64,000 nt of DNA from Lachnospiraceae bacterium UBA4381 (GCA_002391105.1 DGRT01000018.1:39794-103793); one strand, 5' to 3'. Counted from the first letter of the stretch, positions 8,645-17,751 are shown. Notes: generated by a model not told the origin, from the letters alone. Program-made: numbers and translations.

Positions 8645-11178
8645 GTTTTAGTACCTGGAGAAAATAAGTTATCGTAAAACTTCACCCTCACCTCTCCAAT
8701 TCTCTTCGTAGTTTTAGTACCTGGAGAAAATAAGTTATCGTAAAACTTTTCTTACGGTCTTGTGCCGTGTACTTCTGTTTTAGTACCTGGAGAAAATAAG
8801 TTATCGTAAAACCACAAAGCTCAATACTGATAGAATTGGAATGTTTTAGTACCTGGAGAAAATAAGTTATCGTAAAACTAAATATTATTTAATGTCTGAA
8901 TGGGGTAAGTTTTAGTACCTGGAGAAAATAAGTTATCGTAAAACGCAAAACTAAAGATGGATATATCCGACTACGTTTTAGTACCTGGAGAAAATAAGTT
9001 ATCGTAAAACATATGTCTAAAGCCTTCGCGACAGCTCTGAGTTTTAGTACCTGGAGAAAATAAGTTATCGTAAAACCAATAATTGCTGAAGCCTTCTCAG
9101 CATCTGGTTTTAGTACCTGGAGAAAATAAGTTATCGTAAAACAGACTGCTACCCCGGATGAACTGGAAAGGAGTTTTAGTACCTGGAGAAAATAAGTTAT
9201 CGTAAAACCGCTCCAGCGTCTAAGCTATCCTTAAAGGCGTTTTAGTACCTGGAGAAAATAAGTTATCGTAAAACCAGAGGGTATCAGAAGCATCATTGCT
9301 GGCAGTTTTAGTACCTGGAGAAAATAAGTTATCGTAAAACACATTAGACCAGAACGTCAAGACCGGCAGCGTTTTAGTACCTGGAGAAAATAAGTTATCG
9401 TAAAACGGAGATACTTCTACAACTTATAATATCTAGTTTTAGTACCTGGAGAAAATAAGTTATCGTAAAACCTGAACATCTTTTGGAGTATTAGCAGCAG
9501 GTTTTAGTACCTGGAGAAAATAAGTTATCGTAAAACCTTTAAAGAATACTCGATATGCTTTTCTGCGTTTTAGTACCTGGAGAAAATAAGTTATCGTAAA
9601 ACTTAATTCATCTACAAGCGTTGTGGTTATAGTTTTAGTACCTGGAGAAAATAAGTTATCGTAAAACGGCAAACCAGGAGATTAAATTTAATGGCATGTT
9701 TTAGTACCTGGAGAAAATAAGTTATCGTAAAACAATGGGTGTGGGGCAACATCCTAATAGGTGGTTTTAGTACCTGGAGAAAATAAGTTATCGTAAAACC
9801 AGAGGGTATCAGAAGCATCATTGCTGGCAGTTTTAGTACCTGGAGAAAATAAGTTATCGTAAAACACATTAGACCAGAACGTCAAGACCGGCAGCGTTTT
9901 AGTACCTGGAGAAAATAAGTTATCGTAAAACTTTGCAAAAAATAATCCTACTCAGTTAGATGTTTTAGTACCTGGAGAAAATAAGTTATCGTAAAACAAT
10001 AAGTGTTGGAAGTATTTTAAGCGCCGAGTTTTAGTACCTGGAGAAAATAAGTTATCGTAAAACCAAATAGCGGATTAAGGATTCTTCCGTGGGGTTTTAG
10101 TACCTGGAGAAAATAAGTTATCGTAAAACACTGTCTTGCGAAATCCTGACAAGTAACATGTTTTAGTACCTGGAGAAAATAAGTTATCGTAAAACCGGAG
10201 TGGCTTTATAAAGGCAATTACAAATGTTTTAGTACCTGGAGAAAATAAGTTATCGTAAAACTCATCAAGGTTATCGTATCCTGCTCTAATGTTTTAGTAC
10301 CTGGAGAAAATAAGTTATCGTAAAACAAATATCAATGACCGAATCTCCAAAGCCGAGTTTTAGTACCTGGAGAAAATAAGTTATCGTAAAACTATATGGT
10401 GGTACTCTTGATGTGGTGAGTGGTTTTAGTACCTGGAGAAAATAAGTTATCGTAAAACATATAATATAATGGTGCAAGGGCGGTTCTGGTTTTAGTACCT
10501 GGAGAAAATAAGTTATCGTAAAACTTTAGATGATTACAATAAATTCTACACATGTTTTAGTACCTGGAGAAAATAAGTTATCGTAAAACTACTCCGGCAA
10601 ATCCACCACAAAGAGCGTTGTTTTAGTACCTGGAGAAAATAAGTTATCGTAAAACTATCTTTGAGTCCTTCTCCTATCTTTCCAGTTTTAGTACCTGGAG
10701 AAAATAAGTTATCGTAAAACCTAGATGTGTATGTTACGGCTGTTCCAGCGTTTTAGTACCTGGAGAAAATAAGTTATCGTAAAACCGACACGCTGAGAAG
10801 ATATCATCTGCGGAAGTTTTAGTACCTGGAGAAAATAAGTTATCGTAAAACCCATCCTATTAGTAGGATGTAATATACAGTGTTTTAGTACCTGGAGAAA
10901 ATAAGTTATCGTAAAACATTATATGCCCACAAGAAGAAAAGTTGATGTTTTAGTACCTGGAGAAAATAAGTTATCGTAAAACAATGACTACTATCTTGAA
11001 AATGGACTCATGTTTTAGTACCTGGAGAAAATAAGTTATCGTAAAACCTTCAGGACTTAGGCCTTATGTCACTATGGTTTTAGTACCTGGAGAAAATAAG
11101 TTATCGTAAAACAGATGGTTCTACTGTTACAGCAGATAATAAGTTTTAGTACTTGGAGAAAATAAGTTATCGTAAAAC
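8645..11178 (+). CRISPR. Type II-A CRISPR array, 39 repeats and 38 spacers
   Basis: 39 copies of a 36-bp repeat beginning GTTTTAGTACCTGG and ending TTATCGTAAAAC. By hand count 28 spacers are 30 bp and 10 are 29 bp. All repeats are identical except the last (11143-11178), which has TACTTGG for TACCTGG, marking the old, leader-distal end. New spacers therefore enter next to csn2 at 8645. Spacers 10 and 11 (9275-9304, 9341-9370) recur exactly as spacers 18 and 19 (9800-9829, 9866-9895), so only 36 are unique. Spacer 34 (10852-10881) holds a palindrome. Repeat orientation agrees with pairing to the plus-strand tracrRNA at 6231. Uniform repeats and intact cas genes point to an active locus. Confidence 0.99.
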
Positions 11179-11209
11179 TGCGAGGAGTCTTTAGAAAAGG
11201 AGAAAGAAT

Positions 11210-11449
11210 ATGAATGAAGAAATCAAAGAGGAGAAAATGGATTTAGAGGTTAATCTGGACGCTCTGGATCAGGTCAGTGGAGGTGGTCATCTGCAGGACC
11301 TCATCAATAGGATAGTGAACTCCGGCAAATCTCCTGAATATAAAAATATTCTTAAGACCCAGGGAAAGGCTGCAGCAGCCGCTGCGTGTTGTAGAGACAA
11401 TGGTGACCTGTGCGGCTACTGTGCCGCAGCAGTTACGATGCTGAAATAG
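11210..11449 (+). CDS. Double-glycine-leader small peptide (candidate bacteriocin/RiPP precursor)
   Basis: 79 residues with AAGGAG 7 nt before the ATG. Residues 1-27 look like a leader of the double-glycine type: charged start, then LDALDQVSGGG, with Leu, Leu and Val at the spacing seen in leaders cut by C39-peptidase ABC exporters. The remainder is a ~52-residue core with an Ala run and four cysteines clustered near its end (CCRDNGDLCGYC). This composition suits a disulfide-bonded or modified secreted peptide. No exporter, cyclase or radical-SAM enzyme is nearby; the next gene encodes a rhodanese-domain protein. It begins 31 bp after the last CRISPR repeat with no terminator between. The class cannot be named with certainty. 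Confidence 0.65.
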   Translation: MNEEIKEEKMDLEVNLDALDQVSGGGHLQDLINRIVNSGKSPEYKNILKTQGKAAAAAACCRDNGDLCGYCAAAVTMLK

Positions 11450-11483
11450 TCAGGAAAGCTCATTTCGATTGGAGAAGTGGATT

Positions 11484-12287
11484 ATGGATAGAATCTGTGA
11501 AAATCCGGTCACGGGGCGAAAACTTGCGCTTGCCGAAGATGGCGACTTGTGTATATGCGAAGATACAATGTGGAAAAGACTTGGCTTCAATGAGCGTTTT
11601 GCCAATGAATTTCCACATTGTACATTTCAGGACATACTCTATGCAAATGATGATTTTTATGCCGCCGGAATAACGGATGAAGCGCAGGCAGTACTTTATT
11701 CTTCGTTTACGGGAGAACATTGGTATTCTGTAAATCTGACAGAGCAGCATTATTGGGAAGAAAAGGGGCTGTTACCGAATGGAGGCGCTGTTAGAATCTT
11801 TTTTGAGCCCTGTATGAATCAGATTCTGCTGGTCTGTTCCGGCGGGGATGTGGTGCTTGTGCCGGAATGTCTGAAGTGTGTTAAGATTCTGCATTTGACT
11901 GACCGAAAGGTGATTGATGCTGATTATGAGAATCATCGAATGACTCTGACATATACAGGCGGAGAGATGGAATCCTTTTCATTAGCCAGTGCGGATAGAA
12001 TCAGGGTGTCGCTAAGCTATGTAAAAAAGGCCCTTTCGATGGGCGGCGAGCTAATAGATGTCCGTCCGCGAGATCGTCGGCTTCTGGAGGGACCGATTCC
12101 CTGCACTGCCGCAGTTGATCCAGAGGAACTGGATGATTATCTGCAAAACAAAGACAAGGATACAAGGCTGTTTTTTATCTGCAGCTTCGGAACTGTCGCC
12201 GATCAGGCAACATGGCATGCTTATTATATGGGCTTTAAAAATGCACGTTCAGTTGGAGGCTGGCACAAAGGGACTCATGCCGACTAA
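11484..12287 (+). CDS. Protein with C-terminal rhodanese-like domain
   Basis: 267 residues from an ATG at 11484 (GGAG 9 nt upstream; the frame is open from a TTG at 11469). The N-terminal ~175 residues hold alternating strand-like stretches with WYSVN, GGDVVLV and several Cys, of unknown fold, perhaps a partial beta-propeller. Residues ~180-267 look like a rhodanese domain: GGELIDVRP, then FFICSFGTVADQATWHAY with the candidate catalytic Cys233 and the closing NARSVGGWHKG. The active loop lacks the Arg common in sulfurtransferases, so it may be a persulfide carrier or inactive. It lies 34 bp after the small Cys-containing peptide gene and may act on or with it, which is inference only. Confidence 0.6.
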   Translation: MDRICENPVTGRKLALAEDGDLCICEDTMWKRLGFNERFANEFPHCTFQDILYANDDFYAAGITDEAQAVLYSSFTGEHWYSVNLTEQHYWEEKGLLPNGGAVRIFFEPCMNQILLVCSGGDVVLVPECLKCVKILHLTDRKVIDADYENHRMTLTYTGGEMESFSLASADRIRVSLSYVKKALSMGGELIDVRPRDRRLLEGPIPCTAAVDPEELDDYLQNKDKDTRLFFICSFGTVADQATWHAYYMGFKNARSVGGWHKGTHAD

Positions 12288-12401
12288 GCGGGATTTATCG
12301 GGTTCGCTGGTGATTCGGTCGTTAAGTCTTACTTGTAATGATTATAGTTCTGAGCTTGAAAATTAAATGGTAAGTATCCTCGAGGAATACTTGAAATAGG
12401 T

Positions 12402-12797
12402 TCAGAATATAATAGAACTATTTGACTTCTCTATGATGCCTCTGACAGTAAGAGAGGGGGCTGTCTGCAGCATCTCAGATGTCTTGTCCCATATTTCTCT
12501 GGCGTTCTCTACTGTAAGCGGCTCATTGATACCGAAGTATTTTTTGAGCTCAAGATTGCACCAGTGATACATTGGATTGCCGATAGCCATCTCAAGTGCT
12601 TCTGCAAATCTTTCAAATTTCTCATAAGGATCAGCGTTTCCTGTAACGATATTCTCCGGAACACCGTTAGATCTCATTACACGCCATTTATAATAATCGC
12701 CGAAATGACAATGATAATCTATAAGCTGCATAGACTCTGCATAATCATGGAACAGATGCTTTGCAGTTTCATTATGTAACATAAAATCAGAATTCAT
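12402..12797 (-). pseudogene. uxaC: Glucuronate isomerase remnant (uxaC), internally deleted and truncated
   Basis: 131 residues that match the N-terminus of uronate isomerase: NSDFMLHNETAKHLFHDYA, then IDYHCHF, YYKWRVMRSNGV, GNPMYHW and LTVRGIIEKSN. Full-length UxaC is about 465 residues, so the C-terminal two thirds are missing. Between the metal-binding DYHCH and YYKWR about 20 family residues (the loop carrying the next conserved segment) are absent. The enzyme, which converts glucuronate/galacturonate to fructuronate/tagaturonate, would be inactive. The start at 12797 follows family alignment; the frame is open to 12869. An 18-bp operator precedes it and a LacI-type gene is divergent. 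I call it a decayed gene. Confidence 0.85.
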
Positions 12798-12824
12798 AAA
12801 TGTAGTCACTTTGATAACCTCCGA

Positions 12825-12842
12825 AATGTAAGCGCTTACATT
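12825..12842. promoter_or_regulatory. LacI-family operator (perfect 18-bp palindrome)
   Basis: AATGTAAGCGCTTACATT is a perfect palindrome with the central CG typical of LacI/GalR operators and of cre-like sites. It lies in the divergent region between the uxaC remnant and the LacI-type regulator gene, 28 bp upstream of the former start, so the neighbouring regulator is the likely ligand and may also control itself. CcpA binding is an alternative. Confidence 0.8.
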
Positions 12843-13029
12843 ATTGCAGGGAAATATCCTCAATGTCAAGATTTAAAACCACAGATTTTTTGTGAAAAGG
12901 GGTTTAAAGTACAGATATTTTGATTCGCTAACTTGTTTTTTTAAAGTAATGGGATTACTATGATTAGCGGAGAGACAAAACAGATAATTAAAAAGTACAG
13001 AAAAAAACATAAAAGGAATGACAGAACAT

Positions 13030-14055
13030 ATGAATATATATGATATAGCTGAAATGGCCGGAGTATCTATCGCAACAGTATCCAGAGTGGTAAATGGCAG
13101 TTCGAAGGTAAGTGAAAAAACAAAGAATAAGGTTCTGAAGGTTATAGAGGAGGCAGGTTATACGCCAAATGTCTTTGCCCAGGGGCTGGGTCTTAACACC
13201 ATGCATACCATAGGCATACTCGTTCCTACAATATCAGATCTGTATATGTCCAGTGCTGTATCATATCTGGAGGAGGGGCTTCATAACATTGGGTATGACT
13301 GTATCCTGAGCTGTAGCGGCTATCATGCGACTGAAAAGGATTCACATCTTCAGATGCTGCTATCCAAAAGGATAGATGCGCTTATTCTGGTTGGTTCCAC
13401 ATATGCCGGCTCTGAGGATAAAAGCCATAATACTGACTATATAAGACGCGCTTCGGAGGAAATTCCTGTTTTTCTTTTAAATGGTATAATTGAAGGCGAG
13501 AATATCTACTGTACAGCTTCCAATGATTATCAGGCAACCTTTGATGCAACCCGGAGGCTTATAGAGGATGGCAGGCGCAGGATCCTGTTTATGACTGATT
13601 CCAGATCCTATAGCGCAAACCAGAAAAAGAAGGGATATATAGATGCGCTGGCTGCAATGGGTGAGAAGGTTGATCCCGATATGGAGATTTTTATAAAAAA
13701 TGATGTTGATTATGTAAGAAAATCTTTTGGACAATATGATGACCTTCGCTACAATGCTGTACTTGCAACAGATGACGCCATGGCAATAGGAGTATTGAAA
13801 TATCTTACCGACAGGTCGGTTGCAGTACCTAAGGATATAAGTATTATTGGATATAACAATTCCTCCCTTTGCGTGTGCACGACTCCGGAGCTTACTTCTA
13901 TAGATAATAAGGTAAAACTGGTTGCAACTCAGACGATAGAAAGGCTGGAAGAGGTTTTGCATGGAGAGAAAATGGTTGCGGGGAAAAATGTAGTGGCCTG
14001 TGAGCTCATAGAACGGGGTACAACAGCATTTTCGGATATGGATCCAAGGAGATGA
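13030..14055 (+). CDS. LacI/GalR-family transcriptional regulator
   Basis: 341 residues: an N-terminal helix-turn-helix (MNIYDIAEMAGVSIATVSRV) with the hinge segment KVIEEAGYTPNVFAQGL, then a periplasmic-binding-protein-like sugar-binding domain (GILVPTISDLY, LLNGIIEG, DDAMAIGVLKYL, SIIGYNN). The start at 13030 is fixed by the family N-terminus; an ATG at 13018 would add four residues and sits almost on top of the AAGGA site. Effector and targets are probably uronates or other pectin products, because a uxaC remnant with an operator is divergent and a pectinesterase fragment follows directly. Both targets are broken, so the intact regulator may now be an orphan or may act elsewhere in the genome. 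Confidence 0.92.
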   Translation: MNIYDIAEMAGVSIATVSRVVNGSSKVSEKTKNKVLKVIEEAGYTPNVFAQGLGLNTMHTIGILVPTISDLYMSSAVSYLEEGLHNIGYDCILSCSGYHATEKDSHLQMLLSKRIDALILVGSTYAGSEDKSHNTDYIRRASEEIPVFLLNGIIEGENIYCTASNDYQATFDATRRLIEDGRRRILFMTDSRSYSANQKKKGYIDALAAMGEKVDPDMEIFIKNDVDYVRKSFGQYDDLRYNAVLATDDAMAIGVLKYLTDRSVAVPKDISIIGYNNSSLCVCTTPELTSIDNKVKLVATQTIERLEEVLHGEKMVAGKNVVACELIERGTTAFSDMDPRR

Positions 14056-14057
14056 TT

Positions 14058-14369
14058 ATGCAGTACGTATTATCGGAGTCAGACCGAGAATATAGAAATG
14101 AGTTCTATACCTCTGATATTGGCGCTCATCAGATTCATTCTGACGGAAGACCTGTTCATACCTTCAGAACCCAGACGGTTCTTGTTGATGGAAATAATAT
14201 AGTTTTTGACGGATGTACATTTGAAAATACTGCCGGTCCGGGTGAGGTGGCAGGACAGGCTATCGCACTGTATCTTGATGGAGATAATATAACTTATCGT
14301 CCAAAAGTAAGGTCTCGCTTCGCAGGGCTTCTCTTTTGGGACGATATAGGCGGTTATTCCTTCGATTAA
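14058..14369 (+). pseudogene. Pectinesterase fragment truncated by a repeat element
   Basis: About 77 residues resemble the central part of a pectin methylesterase (TVLVDGNNIVFDGCTFENTAG, then GQAIALYLDGDNI; the FENTAG and QAxALYxDGD blocks are family hallmarks). The ATG at 14058 has AAGGAG 6 nt upstream and follows the LacI gene by 2 bp, so the two were an operon. From 14290 the frame runs into a nested-hairpin repeat and stops at 14369. The catalytic C-terminal part of this ~330-residue or longer family is absent. It supports a former pectin-use locus. Confidence 0.8.
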
Positions 14370-14512
14370 TACTTAATGCATCTCGCTACGCTCGATGTAT
14401 TACCCCTACTTCGTAGGGGCAGATGCTTCGCATCTGGTATTAATCTTCGGTAACTTATCGTCCAAAAGTAAGGTCTCGCTACGCTCGACTTTCCTTTTGG
14501 GACGATAAGTTA
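14290..14512. repeat. Nested-hairpin repeat element, copy 1
   Basis: A 223-bp unit bounded by two ~60-bp hairpins, 14290-14348 (degenerate) and 14451-14512 (ends TAACTTATCGTCC and GGGACGATAAGTTA, nearly perfect). Between them lie smaller hairpins such as CATCTCGCTACGCTCGATG, CCCCTACTTCGTAGGGG and AGATGCTTCGCATCT. A near-identical copy in reverse orientation is at 55997-56187. The element carries no ORF of note, so it would move in trans if mobile. It interrupts the pectinesterase gene and fills the whole gap to the ADP-ribosylglycohydrolase gene. Confidence 0.85.
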
Positions 14513-14540
14513 TATAATTAAAATATTGGGGAGGTGCGTG

Positions 14541-15488
14541 ATGAGAAATGCATGGTTAGATGGAATCATGGGCGTTGCAATAGGTGATGCTCTGGGACTT
14601 CCGGTTCAGTTTATGAGCAGGAAAGAACTTATGGTGAATCCGGTTATGGATATGCGTCCGTGTGATTTGTTTCTTTCACCTGTTGGAACCTGGTCAGATG
14701 ATACTGCTATGACTATGGCGATTTATGAAAGTATCAGAAGATTAGGCGCTGTCGATGCTGACGATATAATGAAAAATTTTATTAAATGGATGTACGAAGG
14801 TGAGTTTTCTGCTAATGATGAATGTATAGATGAAGGTATTACCTGCCATTTTGGGATAAAGAATTATAAAAATGGAGCAGATATTTATACCTGTGGAAAG
14901 ACAGGAGAATATGCGAATGGAAATGGTTCTTTGATGCGAACTCTTCCTGTTTGTCTGTACTATGCAGAGAAAATTCATGCCGGAGAGGCAGTGGTAGATA
15001 AGGCAATAAAGGATATTCATCTCGTATCGGCGCTGACGCATAATCATATAAGAGCTTGTATGGCATGCGGCCTGTATTTCTTCTGTATATCTGCAATTCT
15101 TTATGAAGAAGGTGATCTTATATCCAGGCTTCAGAAGGGGATGGATGCCGGATTTAAGTATTATGCTAAGGATGAAATATATATATCTGAACTTAATAAT
15201 TATGGTAGGCTCATGGATCTGCAGGAACTTGCAAAGCTGGATCAGTCGGCTATTAAGAGCTCAGGTTATGTTGTAGATTCTTTTGAGGCAGCCATCTGGT
15301 CACTGATTACAACAGAGAGTTTTCGGGATGCGATGGTAAGGGCGGTTAACCTTGGAGATGATACCGATACCGTAGCTGCTATAGCCGGAGGGCTGGCTGG
15401 TCTTTACTATGGATACGATGCTATTCCTGAGGAATGGCTGAAAGTGCTTAGAAAACGGGAGTGGTTAGAAGGTATGTGTGAGGTATAA
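14541..15488 (+). CDS. ADP-ribosylglycohydrolase family protein
   Basis: 315 residues of the DraG/ARH fold, which removes ADP-ribose from proteins or small molecules using two Mg ions. The start at 14541 has GGGGAGG 6 nt upstream; the frame is open from a TTG at 14526. Visible hallmarks are the N-terminal GIMGVAIGDALGLPVQF, the first metal site GTWSDDTAMTMA, the middle NGNGSLMR, and the second metal site NLGDDTDTVAAIAGGLAGL. All metal-binding acids are present, so it should be active. The substrate is unknown. It stands alone behind the repeat element and is followed by its own terminator. Confidence 0.93.
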   Translation: MRNAWLDGIMGVAIGDALGLPVQFMSRKELMVNPVMDMRPCDLFLSPVGTWSDDTAMTMAIYESIRRLGAVDADDIMKNFIKWMYEGEFSANDECIDEGITCHFGIKNYKNGADIYTCGKTGEYANGNGSLMRTLPVCLYYAEKIHAGEAVVDKAIKDIHLVSALTHNHIRACMACGLYFFCISAILYEEGDLISRLQKGMDAGFKYYAKDEIYISELNNYGRLMDLQELAKLDQSAIKSSGYVVDSFEAAIWSLITTESFRDAMVRAVNLGDDTDTVAAIAGGLAGLYYGYDAIPEEWLKVLRKREWLEGMCEV

Positions 15489-15582
15489 AAGACAGACCAA
15501 AGCAGTGCCGGATGACGAAGGGACTATTATATCAATGTTGGGGGAAAGAGATAATTTCATTTGAGTTGGAATATAATTACTA

Positions 15583-15617
15583 ACAGAACGGTCACTTTAG
15601 GGGTGGCCGTTTTTTTT
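15583..15617 (+). terminator. Factor-independent terminator after the ADP-ribosylglycohydrolase gene
   Basis: Stem AACGGTCAC / GGTGGCCGTT (one G-T pair) followed by eight T. It separates this gene from the large operon starting at 15904. The rest of the 415-bp gap 15489-15903 holds the operon promoter and a ~120-nt leader. Confidence 0.8.
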
Positions 15618-15745
15618 GCTGGATTTGTATAATGATCTTAGAAAGTGAAACATCTGTAAGGCGGAGCCGGTGAATAACATTGTGTAATTGTAATGTATTC
15701 TTGTACATCTTGCATAAAAAATACGGAAAAATATGTTGATATTTA

Positions 15746-15774
15746 TTGAAATGAAGGAACTTTTTGTTTATAAT
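15746..15774 (+). promoter_or_regulatory. Promoter of the GTPase-chaperone-ATPase operon
   Basis: TTGAAA (15746-15751), 17-bp spacer, TATAAT (15769-15774): a near-consensus sigma-A promoter. The predicted start is near 15781, giving an AT-rich 5' leader of about 120 nt before the ATG at 15904. A second TATAAT at 15800-15805 lacks a good -35. Confidence 0.8.
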
Positions 15775-15903
15775 CATTATTGGTGAAAAAATTGTTTATT
15801 ATAATTGTGATAATGAGTATTTAGTACTCTTGAGATATAAAGATAATTATCGACTGTTTATTAGTTTTATCTGACGGAAGATGTTTTACAATGGAGGGGA
15901 AGT

Positions 15904-17751
15904 ATGGATGATGGTTGCGTGGGATATTTAGTTGTTCTGGGAATAGTTATATATCTTATATATCTTTTTATTAAATATGTTTTAAAGGTTCTCGTAGGGG
16001 CTGCATTAATTATAGCTGGAATTATAGCTGCTGTTGGAGTAATAGTTGGTGCTTTTTATGCATTAAGGAGCTTTTATAAAAGTATTATAACTGTCTATGA
16101 AAATCGTTTTAGTAAAAAGGGGGATGGCAGGTTTGCTTCTGGTATAAAGAAGATAGAATATGAAGATCATTGCTCAAAAAAAATAGTGCAAAAGGATTTC
16201 TTTGAAAACTACTCCCGTAAAGCGTATTTTATGGGACCTGCATCAAGTGATGTAGGGGAAATAGTGAAAAATTCATTTGGTGAAATGTACAAGGTGGCAT
16301 CAAATAGACCAGATTTTACCTGGTTTAATTGGCCATATATTATAGCCAGATCTGTTGCAATATATGTTATTGGTACTGTTTTTACAATTGTCTTATCTGC
16401 GGTTTTTTTTGTTCTTTTCTTAGTGGTCTCAATTCTGTATTTTATTGTTGTAGGTTTTGTTTATATAGTTGATATAATCATCATAAAATCCAAGGGCGTT
16501 ACTTATAGATGCATGAATTGTAAACAGAATTATGATACTCCGTATTATGTTTGCCCGGTTTGTAATATAAGACATATGAAATTAAAACCCGGGAGCTTTG
16601 GAGTTCTTTCCAGAACTTGCGTATGTGGCACCAAAATGCCTGTAGTAATTGGTGCAAAGACTAAGTACGAGCTAGTGGGAACTGGAGGAACTTCTACTAA
16701 AAAATTGTTGAGATATGAGGATCTTGAACAGGAATGTCCTTTCTGCAGATCAGTTTCTTCGCAAGGTTTGTCACACCCAATCAGTATTGCTCTAATAGGA
16801 GGAAAATCTGCAGGTAAGTCTACATTTAAGGTGGCGTTCCTTCACGATTTTCTTGATGAAGAAATACCTATGGGTAATTGCAAAGCAGAAGTAGCATTTC
16901 CAACAAAAGAACTTGAAGATGAATATGAAACATATGGTCTGGTTTATAAGGGACGCCCAATCAGGGCAACTCAGAGGGGCACGGATCATGATATTTTTAC
17001 ATATGCATTTTCTCTGAAAAATAAAGTATTTAGTGCTGATCGAATGATTCAATTGTATGATATGCCAGGCGAGGCTTTTGAAACAGGAGATGTTAAGGAG
17101 GGCTGGAATATTTACTCTTTTTCTGAAGGGGCTGTTCTTCTTATAGATCCATATACATTGGAAAAAGTCAGAAATGAAAATCAGGATGAATTGCAAGGTA
17201 GTACCATGGGTAATTCAAATATGGATATGAACAGGCTTATTACTGTATTTTCTGATACATTAAACACTGTTAATATGAAGAAAAATGGAAACAGATTCAG
17301 TTTGCCTATTGCCTTGGTAATTAATAAGGCTGATTCGCTAAAATTGAAAAAACAGATAGGCGATGAAGCGGTTAGAACATTAATGACGAAATATCCTAAT
17401 ATTTTTTCTGATTACTATATGACTATGGATTTTGCCTGCAGATGTTTTTTGATAGACCATGGTTGTGCTAATTTCCTTACTAATTTAGATAATAATTTTG
17501 AGTGTGTTCATTTCTTTTCGTGTTCTCCGATGGGAAGTATACCTAGAGGCACTTATGCAAGGTTTAATCCTTATAATGTGTTGCAGATTATGGAATGGCT
17601 TATGTTGAGAGCTGATGCAGAATTATCGAAGGTTTGGGAACCGGAGATGTCAGTGTATGATGTTCCTGATGAGGTAAAAGCTATGTGTTGGGATGGAACA
17701 TTTAAAAGGATATATGATGATGAGATAACAAGAAATCTGCCGGTTTCTTAG
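15904..17751 (+). CDS. Membrane-anchored zinc-ribbon P-loop GTPase (double-GTPase type)
   Basis: 615 residues. Order: hydrophobic segments at ~8-50, a soluble stretch, a second hydrophobic hairpin at ~145-195, two zinc ribbons (CMNCKQNY..CPVC from residue 203, then CVCG..CPFC), and a P-loop domain with GGKSAGKST at 299-307. YDMPGEAF is the switch II/DxxG equivalent and VINKADSLKL matches NKxD (guanine specificity). This fits the TRAFAC GTPases that occur in pairs with a second zinc-ribbon GTPase in NTP-dependent conflict systems (I recall the name DO-GTPase); the partner would be the gene at 26021. First gene of the operon, with GGAGG 6 nt before its ATG. It probably couples the membrane to a GTP switch; the exact role is unknown. 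Confidence 0.75.
   Translation: MDDGCVGYLVVLGIVIYLIYLFIKYVLKVLVGAALIIAGIIAAVGVIVGAFYALRSFYKSIITVYENRFSKKGDGRFASGIKKIEYEDHCSKKIVQKDFFENYSRKAYFMGPASSDVGEIVKNSFGEMYKVASNRPDFTWFNWPYIIARSVAIYVIGTVFTIVLSAVFFVLFLVVSILYFIVVGFVYIVDIIIIKSKGVTYRCMNCKQNYDTPYYVCPVCNIRHMKLKPGSFGVLSRTCVCGTKMPVVIGAKTKYELVGTGGTSTKKLLRYEDLEQECPFCRSVSSQGLSHPISIALIGGKSAGKSTFKVAFLHDFLDEEIPMGNCKAEVAFPTKELEDEYETYGLVYKGRPIRATQRGTDHDIFTYAFSLKNKVFSADRMIQLYDMPGEAFETGDVKEGWNIYSFSEGAVLLIDPYTLEKVRNENQDELQGSTMGNSNMDMNRLITVFSDTLNTVNMKKNGNRFSLPIALVINKADSLKLKKQIGDEAVRTLMTKYPNIFSDYYMTMDFACRCFLIDHGCANFLTNLDNNFECVHFFSCSPMGSIPRGTYARFNPYNVLQIMEWLMLRADAELSKVWEPEMSVYDVPDEVKAMCWDGTFKRIYDDEITRNLPVS

Noticed and set aside
9460..10477. Open frames on the minus strand inside the array that repeat FTITYFLQVLK
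   Set aside because: They are translations of the CRISPR repeat plus spacers; no ribosome sites, and the array explains the pattern.
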